DNA of 64,000 bases from CAVSQX01 sp963730225 (lineage in GTDB: Bacteria; Planctomycetota; Phycisphaerae; Tepidisphaerales; Tepidisphaeraceae), in assembly GCA_963730225.1 (NCBI GenBank), contig CAVSQX010000001.1, forward strand, positions 682,001 through 746,000. Reading direction: 5' to 3'. The notes under the pieces are model-generated. The model searched no databases, had not been told where the DNA came from, and was given only the letters and a program-made list of their open reading frames with translations. Shown here in pieces: positions 1 through 9,268 of the stretch; positions within the stretch are counted from its first letter, which is position 1, and each line of letters opens with the position of its first letter. Position numbers and translations under genes: made by a program.

Positions 1-1261
1 GAATCGGAATCATCGGGCGAAACGGCGTACGATTCTGATTTCACGACCCCCACGGGGCACATCGGCATCACCTTTGTCGCCTCGACCGGCGACGACGGAG
101 TTCCGGGAACCTATCCGGCGATGTCGCCCAACGTCGTCGCGGCCGGCGGCACGTCATTGACGCTCAGCGGCGACACTTACGTCAGCGAAAAAGCCTGGAG
201 CGACGGCGGCGGCGGGATCAGCGAATACGAATCCAAGCCGTCGTATCAATCCGCCATCACGCTCAGCTCGACGCGGCGGATGATTCCCGATGTCTCCTTC
301 GACGCCGACCCGAACACCGGCGTGGCGATTTACGATTCGCTGGGCTCGGCCAGTGCCGCCGTGGTACAAAGTCGGCGGCACCAGCGTGGCGGCGCCGGCG
401 TGGGCGGGAATGTTTGCGGTTGTCGACCAGGGCCGAACACTGGCGTCGCTGGGCACGCTCAACGGAAGATCGCAAACGCTTCCCGCGCTCTACGCGCTGA
501 GCAGCTCGAATTTCCACGATATCACCAGCGGAAGCGATGGCGACTCCGCCGGCGCCGGCTACGATCTGGCCACGGGCCGCGGAAGTCCGATCGCCAATTT
601 GCTCGTGCCCGATCTGGCCGGCGGCGACAAGGCCTCGGGAACCGTTTTCAACGACGCCAACGCCAACGGCATCTTCAACACCGGCGAAACCGGCATTTCC
701 AGCGTCACCGTTTATGTCGATCTGAACAACAACGGCAAGCTCGACGCGGGCGAGCCGTTCACGACGACGAATTCGTCGGGGAATTATACGCTCACGGATT
801 TGCCGTCGGGCGCGATCATCATTCGCCAGATCGTTCCATCGGGATTCCGGCAAACCGAACCGACGAACAATTACGGCCAGCACGTCACCAGTAGCTCGAC
901 GCCGATCACCGGCGCTAATTTCGGCGACGCGAGTCTCGGTGATGCCGTCATCAGCGGCGAGGTTTTCAACGACGCCAACGGCAACGGCGTTCTCGACAGC
1001 GGCGAAACCGGGCTTTCCGGCTGGACGGTTTATGTCGATCTGACCAACAGCAAGGTGTTCGAGACCGGCGATCCCTCGACGACGACCAATTCCTCCGGCG
1101 ATTTCACGTTCGATCTGCCGGCGGGCACGTACATTATTCGCGTGATCGCTCCAACGGGATGGAATCAAACTTATCCCGTCGATCATTACGGGCAGCATCT
1201 GACCGTCGCCGCGGGGCAAACCGTGACGAACGTGCGCTTTGGTGAAGAGAATACTGGTTGA
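1..1261 (+). CDS. Secreted S53 (sedolisin-type) serine peptidase with two SdrD_B-like repeats; 5' partial, frameshifted
   Basis: The reading frame is already open at base 1, so the N-terminus and probably a pro-domain lie outside the window. The first 130 codons read as the C-terminal half of an S53 catalytic domain: the oxyanion region STGDDG is at about 82-99 and the Ser motif GGTSVAAP at 374-397 (Ser codon 383-385). Two repeats of about 90 residues follow, opening SGTVFNDANANG and SGEVFNDANGNG and each ending in NYGQH or HYGQH; these resemble the SdrD_B/Cna-B spacer modules of surface proteins. The N-terminal part is in frame 1 and the Ser motif in frame 2; one surplus base near 361 accounts for it (SASAA then WYKVGGTS). 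The role is probably extracellular proteolysis. Sorting signals are not visible: the protein ends just after the second repeat. Confidence 0.8.
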
Positions 1262-1790
1262 CGCCGGACTTTTTTTTCGCTGTTCGGTTCTGTGGGAACA
1301 AAAGGTAACACTTTTGATCAAAAGCGCTACCCAAGTTTTCCTATGGGAGAAGTGGGATTTGAGCGTGGTGCTTGGCTGCGGCGCGTTAGGTGAGTTCGCG
1401 ACCGAGTGGACGCCCCTGTTCAGATGCCGATCGTCGCGGCTTGGCGGGCTGCGTCCACGGGGTTAGAGGGCACCTTGCCTCAAGTTAGTGATGGCCCCCT
1501 TTTCCGTGTTTCAAGGCTACGGCGAATTTGAACATTATGTCGCTAATGAAGCCTGACGCTCCGCGAGGGCTGGTTGGATTTTTCATCTTCATCTGGTTGC
1601 TCTGGGTACTGTCTTTGGCGACGGCGTTTTGGTTACGGCATCTGGCCAATGTAACGGACGGCTCGCTTGCGGGGCTGAGCTTGTTCGATCACGTGGACTT
1701 CCCTTTACCTCCCTCCCCTTATCTCCCTCTGCTGACCCTCGCAGGGTGGAACAAAATAATCTACAAAGCACTTTTCCCGAATGCAACGAT
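1262..1790. other. Gap between convergent genes, no firm gene
   Basis: This stretch separates the peptidase from the minus-strand surface-protein gene. A T-run lies at about 1268-1275 without a convincing stem before it. The only open frame of note is the short membrane-like ORF listed separately. I see no repeat, tRNA or clear promoter. Confidence 0.5.
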
Positions 1791-1806
1791 TTATTGTGCC
1801 CGCTGA
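1537..1806 (+). CDS. Possible small membrane protein, unrecognised
   Basis: The frame encodes about 89 residues from the ATG at 1537 (an in-frame TTG lies 9 bases upstream). It has one strongly hydrophobic stretch, roughly residues 13-31 (GLVGFFIFIWLLWVLSLAT), which would make a single membrane span. The rest is unremarkable and proline-rich. It overlaps the last 16 bases of the convergent surface-protein gene. No Shine-Dalgarno sequence or homologous family is recognised. It may be the remnant of a larger membrane protein or a chance frame. Confidence 0.25.
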   Translation: MSLMKPDAPRGLVGFFIFIWLLWVLSLATAFWLRHLANVTDGSLAGLSLFDHVDFPLPPSPYLPLLTLAGWNKIIYKALFPNATIYCAR

Positions 1807-4800
1807 TTTCGCCGGGTTCTGCGCGTAAGGAGCAGCCCAATCCCCATCGCGGCCGCCAAGCTGGCAGGCTCTGGCACCGATGAATTTGCGGCGGTAATCA
1901 ACGCAGTGTCTCCGGCTATCATTTTCTGCGCCTGCGCCATCAGCGGCGCGCCCTGCGTATTGAAGGCATTATCGATCAGGGTGTAATCATCGCCGTTGAC
2001 GACGCCGTCGTAGTTGAAATCGCCATTGCGCCAGCCGGTGAGTTGGTTGTTGAAGCCGTTGTCGATCAGCGTGTAATCCGAGCCGTTCACGACGCCGTCG
2101 AGGTTGGCGTCGCCGAAGTAGGTGTATTTGATCAGTACATCTGTCGGACCGACCGATTCGCCGTCGAACTGGGTTATCAGCGGGTTACCGGTTCCGTCGT
2201 CATTCAATTCGACGGCCAGCGCCGTGTTTTGCGTTGCGGCGGCGGAGGTGGAGATGATTCCGGCGCTGCCGTTCCATTGGCCGCCGTTGTATCCCTGGGT
2301 GATTTGGCTGCTGATGTCGGCCAGCACGCCGTTGTGCACGATCATGTCATTGTTGGCCAGATCGAGCAGCCCTTGCCAGGCGCCGCTGGCGCCGTCGAAG
2401 CTCAGTGAGCCGGTGACCAGAACATTGTGCGGCGAGGTGGCCGACATGCTCACGTGTCCCGAACCGGATACGGCCAGTTCGGCCAGATGCTGGCTTGTTT
2501 GGAGGATCACCGAACCGCCGGTTGCGATTAGAACCAGCGAAGGACCGCCGCCGGAGCTGGCGTCGGTTTGAAATGTCGTGACGCCGGCTTCGTTCAGACA
2601 GGTCGCCGGGCCGATCCAGTTCTGCGTGCCGCCGAGCACGGAGGTTCCGAGGTTATCGAAGAAGTTGATGAACGATGTCGCCGAGCCGGTGATCGAGCAG
2701 TTGCAGCCGGGGGCGACGCTGATGGCCAATGTGCCGAAAGACCCGCCGGTCATCGTGAAATTGGCCGAGCCAACGGGTGGATCGGAATCGCTGGCGAGGT
2801 TGATGGTGCTGGTTGAAACGGTTCCGCCTTCGATCGTCATCGACGATCCGCGGCGGATGAAAACGTCGAACGTGGTCACCGACGCGCCCGTTCCGATGTA
2901 CATCGAGCCGGTCCCGCCGTCGACCAGCGGGCCATCGTTATCCAGCGGTTCGTAGCCGAGATAGGTTTCAGCCGAAGTCCAGCTCGCGTCGGATTCGACC
3001 GAAGCGGTTCCACCGACCTGCACCGAGCCGGTCGAGCCGGTGTAGGCACCGATTCCGGTGTCACCGGCATTCACCGTTCCGCCGGAATCCACGACCAGCG
3101 TTCCCGAATCGGTTTGGCCAACCAGCAGTAAACCGACGGCAAGATTGTCGCCGTGAACGCCGAGAGAATTTCCCAGCGGACGATCGGGGCCGAAGGTGTC
3201 GATCGTGAGGCCGTTGTTGATGGTCAGGCTACCGCTGCTGAAGGTGACGGGATTCGGCGAGTTGTTTACCAGCGTGTTGGTGGAAAAGCTTCCGCCGGTC
3301 ACGCTCAGCGAGCCTTCGGCCGCCAGCGTGGTTGCCTGCGCAACGGTCACAGTGAGGCCCGGGCCCACATTCAAGGTCGGCCCAACCGCCGATCCATTCT
3401 CGAGATTCAGATTGTCCACCCCCAGCGTGCCGGTATTCAGATGCAATTGTCCGCCGTTGCTGATCAGCGCTGCGAAATTGGCGGTGCCGCCGTCCAGCGT
3501 AACATCCGCGCCTGGATCGAATGTCGCATTCCCGAAGACATTCAGCGTCGAGCCGTCCACAAGATCCACGGCGTCGTCCAGCGCATGGCTGGTGCCGATG
3601 GCAAGATCGCCCTGCACCGTCAACCCGGTATTCGGATCGGACGCAAACGAAATCGTACCGCCCATTTCCACGATGGAACCCGTGGACAAAGTTCCGCCGT
3701 CGAGCGTCACCGACGATCCCGCATACAACACGGTTGCGCCAGCCACCGAAACTTGCGCACCGTTCGAAACCGTCATCGTCGCCGATCCGCCCTGCGTGCC
3801 CGTGGAAGTGGATGGGTCCCACGTTCCGCCCAAAACCAGATGATCGCTCACACCCAGATACGCCGGATTCACGATATAATCGGGTGACGCTCGGCCGGCC
3901 GGTGAATGATCACTCTCAACCATGGAACCGCCCACCGCGACCGTCGCTGACGATCCGGCTCCCGCCGCCAGGTTCATCGTGCTGGCCGTCACCGTCCCCT
4001 GAACTTCCATCGATGCCGCTCCGCTTTGCCCGACGTTGAGCGTGTTGTTCACGGCTACTGTCGAACCGTTTGGCACCGTCAGCGCATTTCCCAGCGGCCG
4101 ATCGGGCGTAGCGCATCCAGCGTAAGCGAATCCACCGTCAAACTGCCCGACGAAAAGACCACCGGGGACGCGGAATTGTTCACCAGTTCATGCGTATTGA
4201 TCGTTCCCGCCGAAATTGCGAGCGATCCATCCGCCGCAACCGTGAGCGTGTCGGCCACATTCAAAGTCATCCCGCCTTGCATGTTGAGCGTTGCCCCCAG
4301 CACACCGGCGGCCGTGAGATTCAGCGACCCGCCCACCGCATCGGTGATGTTCAACGTGCCGGCCGTGAAGTTCAGCGAACCCGCCGCTCCGGCCAGCAGC
4401 GATGCGCTGAGCGTTCCGCCCTGCAATTGCGTCACGCCGTTTTCCAGCGTCAGCGTTCCGCCCACCGTCACCTGATCTCCCGAATTCAGCGTCGGCGAAC
4501 CCAGCGCGTGTCCCACGCCGAGGTGCAGATCGCCGCCGATGCTCAGCGAGCCGGTCACAAACGTGAGAATGTTTGGCAGGTCCGACACCGAATCGATCGA
4601 AACTCCGCCGCCGTTGACGGTGATCGATGTGCCGGCCGCAATGGTTCCAACGACATTCAATTGCCCGCTGTCGACCGCAACCGCCCGACCGGCCGTATCG
4701 CCCGCATTCATCGTCACCGCCCCGCCGCCTTCGATCGTGACGTTTCCGCTTCCGCTGATTCCATCGGCAAATGTGAGCGAGGAATTACTGTCCACATTCA

Positions 4801-5698
4801 GCACCGTATCGGAGGCGAGATTCACCGCCGCGGCGATGGTTTGCGCGCTGTCGATCACCGAGATCGTCGCGATCCCAGAATGGACGCTTGCATCCAGCGT
4901 CAAAATGCCGGCGCCGCCCAGCGAGCCGCCGCTGAGCGTCAGTGAATTCACGCTGGCGCCGACGTCGAGATTCACCGCGCCCGAGCTAATCGAGACGTCG
5001 TATGTTGTGTCGGACGGAGTGCCGTTGTTCGGATAATTCGGATTCGTCGACCATTGCGTTGCATCGGACCAGTTTCCATCGTTTCCCATCCAACTGGCCG
5101 CAATCGGAAACGGATGATCGCTGATGCTGATCGTCGCAAAAAACGCTGCCCCGCTCGGCCCGCCGCCGGTGTTGGCATCTGCCACGAGCAGCACGTTTTG
5201 CCCGGTCTGGAACAGCGACGAATCGTTGCTGGAAAATGCAAAATCGCCGAACTCCGCCACGCCGTTGGGCATTTCCGGCGTCAGCGCGACGCCGTTGAGA
5301 AACACGCGGCCAAAATCATCGACATTTGCCGCGCCCTGAATCTGAATGTATGGCCCCGCGGCCGGCAGATTGAACGTCGCCTCAAAATACCCGCTCTCAC
5401 CGTCGCCCGGCGCAATATTGACGACCTGCGTTCCCGCCGGCGCGTTCGCCGGAACCGGCGTGTAGCTGCCAAACCCGCCCACGTCCACGGGCGAAAACGT
5501 CAGCCCGAACGTATCCCCCTCGTTCAACAGCGAAATCAGCGCATCGTTCGACAGCCCCGCCCCAAACGCCACCCCCAATGTGCTTTGATCGCTCACCACC
5601 TGAATCGTCGTATCCGCGCTGGCTGTGCCGGCGAATAACCCCGCCGCCACCGCTGTGCCGATAACCACTGCCCGCCGAATGCGAAGCCTCTGCGACAT
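1791..5698 (-). CDS. Large secreted beta-rich surface protein with dockerin-like EF-hands and PEP-CTERM-like tail; frameshifted
   Basis: The start at 5698 is chosen because the Shine-Dalgarno-like AGGAGA sits just upstream and a signal peptide follows at once (RRAVVIGTAVAAGLFAG). Order of parts: signal peptide; an N-terminal beta-sandwich-like domain of about 150 residues; a G-x-W-s-d-a-t-q-W start of autotransporter-like beta-strand repeats; many glycine/threonine-rich LTLSGGSL-type repeats; a dockerin-like pair of EF-hands (GDANLDGVVNGSDYTLID and a second copy, encoded at about 1950-2115); and VPEPASLAAAMGIGLL followed by arginines, a PEP-CTERM-like sorting tail. The gene appears as two frames that break at 4104-4106. 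Adding one C to the CCC run restores RPDRPLGNAL, matching the internal repeat RPLGNSL encoded near 3180, so the halves are one protein of about 1,300 residues. Probable role: cell-surface or matrix protein. Confidence 0.82.
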
Positions 5699-5826
5699 CA
5701 CCCACTCTCCTGCCAGGAATGAATTGAAAAAAGGCCGGCTGCCCCTGTCGCCAGCCCGACCATCGGTAAGATAGCAGAACAACAATAGTTTGCGAGAGAA
5801 AAAACAGGAAGCGCGTCCTGCTTTGA

Positions 5827-6798
5827 TCAGGAATCGGCGCGCGGGCGGGAGAGCCAGCGCTGTACGGATTCGGCGGATATTCTCATTGGCGTGGCGGGTT
5901 GGTTGGCGCGGCCGCGGCGGATGGAGATGAGTTCGGCGGCGATGCTGAGGGCGATTTCGGGGACGGTGATGGAGCCGATGTCGAGGCCGATGGGGGCGTG
6001 GACTTTTAGGAGCAATTCCTGGTCGACGCCGGATTGGGAGAGGTCGTCGAAGATGGCTTTGATTTTGCGTTTGGAGCCGATGAGGCCGATGTATTTGGCG
6101 GGGGAGCGGATGACGGCGGCGAGGGCTTTGCCGTCGTTGCGGTGGCCGCGGGTGACGATGACGATGTAGGTGTCGGGGTGAATCGGATATTTCTGTAGTT
6201 CGTGTTCGATGTCGCCGACGATGCGGTGGCGGGCGGTGGGGAAACGCTCGGGGGTGGCGTGGTCGGAGCGATCATCGATGATGTCGACGCGGAAATCGAG
6301 ATCGGCGGCGATTTTGGCGAGGGATTGGCCGACGTGGCCGGCGCCGGCGATGAGCAGCACGGGGGGCGGGCCGAGGTCTTCGGTGTAGCGGAGGCTTTGA
6401 TCGTTGAGGGTGTAGCGGAATTCGAAAACGGCGGAGCGGTCCTCGCGGAGGGCGGTGTCGATTTGCTGGAAATTCGGGGCGTCGGAGTCGGAGAGAACCT
6501 GGATGTGGATGTCCATGACGCCGCCGCAGATCAGGCCGTCGTCCCAGCCGTAGTCGTGGTCGAGGGTGAAGCGGGAAGTTTGGGAATGGGCGGTGGTCAG
6601 AGATTCGATGGCGCGTTTGCGGACTTCGGCTTCGACGCAACCGCCGCCGAGGGTGCCGACGGTTTTGCCGTCGGGGAGGACGAGCATTTTTGCGCCGCGG
6701 GTTTGGGGGGTGCTGCCTTTGGTGGCGACGACGGTGCAAAGGGCGAGCCGCTGGCCGGCGGTGAGATGTCGGACGATCTCGGAGGCGAGGGCTTTCAT
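5827..6798 (-). CDS. XdhC/CoxI-family protein
   Basis: The 323-residue protein has both domains of the XdhC/CoxI family. The N-terminal domain contains KGSTPQTRGAKMLV and the GTLGGGCVEAEV signature (about residues 27-60). The C-terminal Rossmann-like domain contains LLIAGAGHVGQSLAKIAADL (about 150-170), a following acidic DIIDD and YIGLIGSKRK. XdhC proteins bind molybdenum cofactor and help to sulfurate and insert it into xanthine dehydrogenase-type enzymes. No molybdenum hydroxylase gene is visible in this window, so the partner enzyme is unknown. Its start overlaps the stop of the upstream aldolase gene by 4 bases (ATGA), so the two are probably translated from one transcript. Confidence 0.9.
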   Translation of the reverse strand: MKALASEIVRHLTAGQRLALCTVVATKGSTPQTRGAKMLVLPDGKTVGTLGGGCVEAEVRKRAIESLTTAHSQTSRFTLDHDYGWDDGLICGGVMDIHIQVLSDSDAPNFQQIDTALREDRSAVFEFRYTLNDQSLRYTEDLGPPPVLLIAGAGHVGQSLAKIAADLDFRVDIIDDRSDHATPERFPTARHRIVGDIEHELQKYPIHPDTYIVIVTRGHRNDGKALAAVIRSPAKYIGLIGSKRKIKAIFDDLSQSGVDQELLLKVHAPIGLDIGSITVPEIALSIAAELISIRRGRANQPATPMRISAESVQRWLSRPRADS

Positions 6799-7850
6799 GC
6801 GATGGTGATGCTGGCATCCAGGTAGACGTCCTGGATCAGGTTCAGCATCTTGACTCCTTCGCTCATCGGGCGCTGGAAGGCTTTTCGGCCGCTGATGAGG
6901 CCCATGCCGCCGGCCCGTTTGTTGATGACGGCGGTTTTGGCGGCGTCGGCGAAATCGTGCTCGCCGCTCGCCCCGCCGCTATTGATGAGCGGGCTGCGGC
7001 CCATGTAGCAGTTGGCGAGTTGGTAGCGGGTCATTTCGATGGGATGGTCGCCGGGAGTCAGATTGGTGTAGACGCGCTTGTCGGTTTTGCCGAATTTCAG
7101 GGCGAGGTATCCGCCGTTGGTTTCGGGAAGTTTCTGCTTGATGATGTCGGCTTGAATCGTGACGCCCAGATGATTGGCCTGGCCGGTGAGATCGGCGGCC
7201 AGATGAAAATCCTTGTCGGGGGTTTTGAAGGCGGCGTTGCGGAGATAACACCAGAGAACAGTGACCAATCCATATTCGTGGGCTTCGGCGAAGAGGCGGG
7301 AGACTTCGACGATCTGCCGATCGGATTCTTCAGAGCCGAAATAAATCGTCGCGCCGACGGCGACCGCGCCCATTTCGAAGGCCTGCTTGACGCTGGCAAA
7401 CTGAATCTGGTCGTACTTGTTGGGATAGGAGAGAAACTCGTTGTGATTGAGCTTGCAGAGGAAAGGAATTTTGTGGGCGTATTTTCGGCTGACCGATCCA
7501 AGCACGCCCAGCGTGGAGGCGACGGCGTTGCAACCGCCTTCGATGGCCAGCTTCACGATGCTTTCGGGATCGAAATAAATCGGCTCGGGGGCGAAGCTGG
7601 CGCCGGCGGAGTGTTCAATTCCCTGATCGACGGGAAGAATGGAGACGTACCCAGTTCCGCCCAGTCGGCCGTGGTTGAGAATCATTTGAAAATTCCGCAG
7701 GACGGTGGGCTTGCGATCGGTGTCGGCGATCACGCGCTGGACAAAATCCGGGCCGGGAAGATGCAGGGTGGATTTGTCAAAGCCCCGGGCTTTGTAGGAG
7801 AGAAGCGCATCGGCGTCTTTTCCGAGAAGATCACGAATTTGTGCGGACAT
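6795..7850 (-). CDS. fbaB: Class I fructose-bisphosphate aldolase (DhnA/FbaB type)
   Basis: The 351-residue protein matches the bacterial/archaeal class I (Schiff-base) aldolase family: LPVDQGIEHSAGASF in the first barrel strands, FLCKLNHNEFL, the FGKTDKRVYTN region, the phosphate-binding GGASGEHDFADAAK and GLISGRKAFQRP near the C-terminus. It cleaves fructose 1,6-bisphosphate to dihydroxyacetone phosphate and glyceraldehyde 3-phosphate in glycolysis and gluconeogenesis in the cytoplasm. The length is usual for the longer FbaB subgroup. It lies upstream of and overlaps the XdhC gene; that pairing has no obvious metabolic logic and may only reflect transcription. No frameshift is seen. Confidence 0.93.
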   Translation of the reverse strand: MSAQIRDLLGKDADALLSYKARGFDKSTLHLPGPDFVQRVIADTDRKPTVLRNFQMILNHGRLGGTGYVSILPVDQGIEHSAGASFAPEPIYFDPESIVKLAIEGGCNAVASTLGVLGSVSRKYAHKIPFLCKLNHNEFLSYPNKYDQIQFASVKQAFEMGAVAVGATIYFGSEESDRQIVEVSRLFAEAHEYGLVTVLWCYLRNAAFKTPDKDFHLAADLTGQANHLGVTIQADIIKQKLPETNGGYLALKFGKTDKRVYTNLTPGDHPIEMTRYQLANCYMGRSPLINSGGASGEHDFADAAKTAVINKRAGGMGLISGRKAFQRPMSEGVKMLNLIQDVYLDASITIA

Positions 7851-7908
7851 GGTTATTCCCTTTCAAAAATTCCAAACGCGGCGGAGGGATTATATCACGT
7901 TTGCGGCG

Positions 7909-8745
7909 TCATGCTCGAAGATTGGGCGGACCATCGGCGGAATCGTTCCTTTTGAGAACGTCGGCGATCTTGTCGAGCTTCTGGTGCAACTGCATGACCT
8001 CGAGGTGGGCCTTGACGTTCACCTGGTAATCCAGATCGGAGCGAAGATGATCGCGCTCGGATTGCCGGCCCTGGCTGACGAGGATGAAGGCGGTGAGAAT
8101 GATGGCTTCGATTCCCAGAATCAGGGCCAGCAGAGCGTAGGGATAGGCATCGAAGGCGTTGTCGCGCTCGAAATGGTTGATGAGAATCCAGACGATGATG
8201 ATGCAGATCTGGATGAGGATGAAATAGGGGGTGGTCATGCTGGAGGCGATGAAATCGGCGAAGCGTTCCCAGCGTGAGGATTTTTCCTCGATGACTTCGT
8301 TGGCGTTTTTGATGCCGCGGAGTTTGTCGAGGGTTTCGCGCTGGCGCTGGCCGAGGACGACGAGAATGTGCCAGGCGGCGGCGGCGTGGGCGAGAATGAA
8401 TTTTTCAAAATCACCGCGGCTCAGGGCGAGCAATTCGGTCGCGCTTTTGGTGCGTGCGGTGGCGGATCGCCGGCCGCCGTCGAGAAGCGCCAGTTCGCCG
8501 AAAAAATGCCCGGCGTTGAGGATGGCGACGATGTTTTCCTTGCCGTCTTCGCCGATCTGGCTGATTTCGACCCGACCGGAATGGATGATGAAAAAATCGT
8601 CGCCGGCGTCGCCCATCCAAAAAAGCGTCTGGTTGGCCTCGAGGGTTTTGCCGCGAAGGAGTTTGGCCAGCTCCGTCAGTTCGGCATCGGTCATCTTGGC
8701 GAAGAGCGGGATAGCCCGCAGAAGGTCGATGTTTACGGCCACCAT
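7909..8745 (-). CDS. Cyclic nucleotide-binding domain fused to DUF1003 membrane domain
   Basis: Residues 1-130 form a cNMP-binding (Crp/cyclic-nucleotide channel type) beta-roll: IPLFAKMTDAEL at the start, GDDFFIIHSGRVEIS, and the phosphate-binding cassette GHFFGELALLDGGRRSATA. No helix-turn-helix follows. Residues 150-250 match DUF1003: two hydrophobic spans (FILIQICIIIVWILI and ALLALILGIEAIILTAFIL) followed by SQGRQSERDHLRSDLDYQVN. The protein is therefore probably an inner-membrane protein whose state responds to a cyclic nucleotide, rather than a transcription factor. It is divergent from the RNase P RNA gene, and the two starts are only about 40 bases apart, so their promoters must overlap. 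Confidence 0.88.
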   Translation of the reverse strand: MVAVNIDLLRAIPLFAKMTDAELTELAKLLRGKTLEANQTLFWMGDAGDDFFIIHSGRVEISQIGEDGKENIVAILNAGHFFGELALLDGGRRSATARTKSATELLALSRGDFEKFILAHAAAAWHILVVLGQRQRETLDKLRGIKNANEVIEEKSSRWERFADFIASSMTTPYFILIQICIIIVWILINHFERDNAFDAYPYALLALILGIEAIILTAFILVSQGRQSERDHLRSDLDYQVNVKAHLEVMQLHQKLDKIADVLKRNDSADGPPNLRA

Positions 8746-8783
8746 GGGGAGAAAAGATATGCTATCGACTGTACAATGTCATG

Positions 8784-9263
8784 GTTGCGGCTGATGCGGC
8801 GATCGCGCCCGGAAGCGATTTCGGGTGAGGAAAGTCCGAACTGCACAGAGCACGGTGCTTGGTAACCCCAAGGCGGAGCAATCCGACGGAAAGTGCAACA
8901 GAAAGATACCGCTGGGAGAAATGATGAATGATGAATGCAGAATGCAGAATTGAGGGAGGGCAATTCGCGTCCTCTTGGCACTTTATTCATCATTCTGCAT
9001 TCATCATTCATCATTTCTTCCAGTAAGGGTGAAATGGTGCGGTAAGAGCGCACCGCGGCGGTGGTGACATCGCCGGCACGGCAAACCCCACCGGCAGCAA
9101 GACCAAATATGCGGACAGCTCCTGCTCGGGGCGTGATGATCCGCGGGTAGGTCGCAGAGCGGAAACGCTCAAGGCCGTCGGCAACGGCGGCCGCAGAGAA
9201 ATGATCGTCTCGTCGCTGGCTTGCCGGCGATGAAACAGAATTCGGCTTACGGTCAGCCGCAAC
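8784..9263 (+). ncRNA. rnpB: RNase P RNA, bacterial type A-like
   Basis: The conserved core is clearly readable: GAGGAAAGTCCG at 8827-8838, ACAGAAAGATACCGC at 8898-8912, GGTAAGAGCGCACCG at 9041-9055, AGAGAAATGATCGTC at 9195-9209 and ACAGAATTCGGCTTAC at 9235-9250. The ends are set by an 11-bp P1 helix (8784-8794 with 9253-9263), followed at once by a run of seven T, which may serve as terminator. A possible -10 box TACAAT lies at 8772-8777; no good -35 box is visible. The RNA is the catalytic subunit that matures tRNA 5' ends. It is longer than usual (about 480 nt) because P12 carries a large hairpin, listed separately. Confidence 0.96.
8912..9023 (+). repeat. Near-perfect inverted repeat forming P12 of RNase P RNA
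   Basis: The arms 8912-8944 and 8991-9023 are complementary over 33 bases with a single non-Watson-Crick position, which would be G-U in RNA. Each arm is made of short iterations of ATGATGAATG and GCAGAATG. The loop of 46 bases contains a smaller GAATTG/CAATTC stem. The arm sequence is low-complexity and AT-rich, unlike the flanking RNase P core, which suggests a mobile palindromic repeat inserted into the apical, variable P12 helix. Confidence 0.85.
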
Positions 9264-9268
9264 TTTTT

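Noticed and set aside
8733..9053. 106-codon minus-strand frame across the RNase P gene
   Set aside because: It lies wholly over the RNase P core and its hairpin, and its sequence is explained by the RNA.
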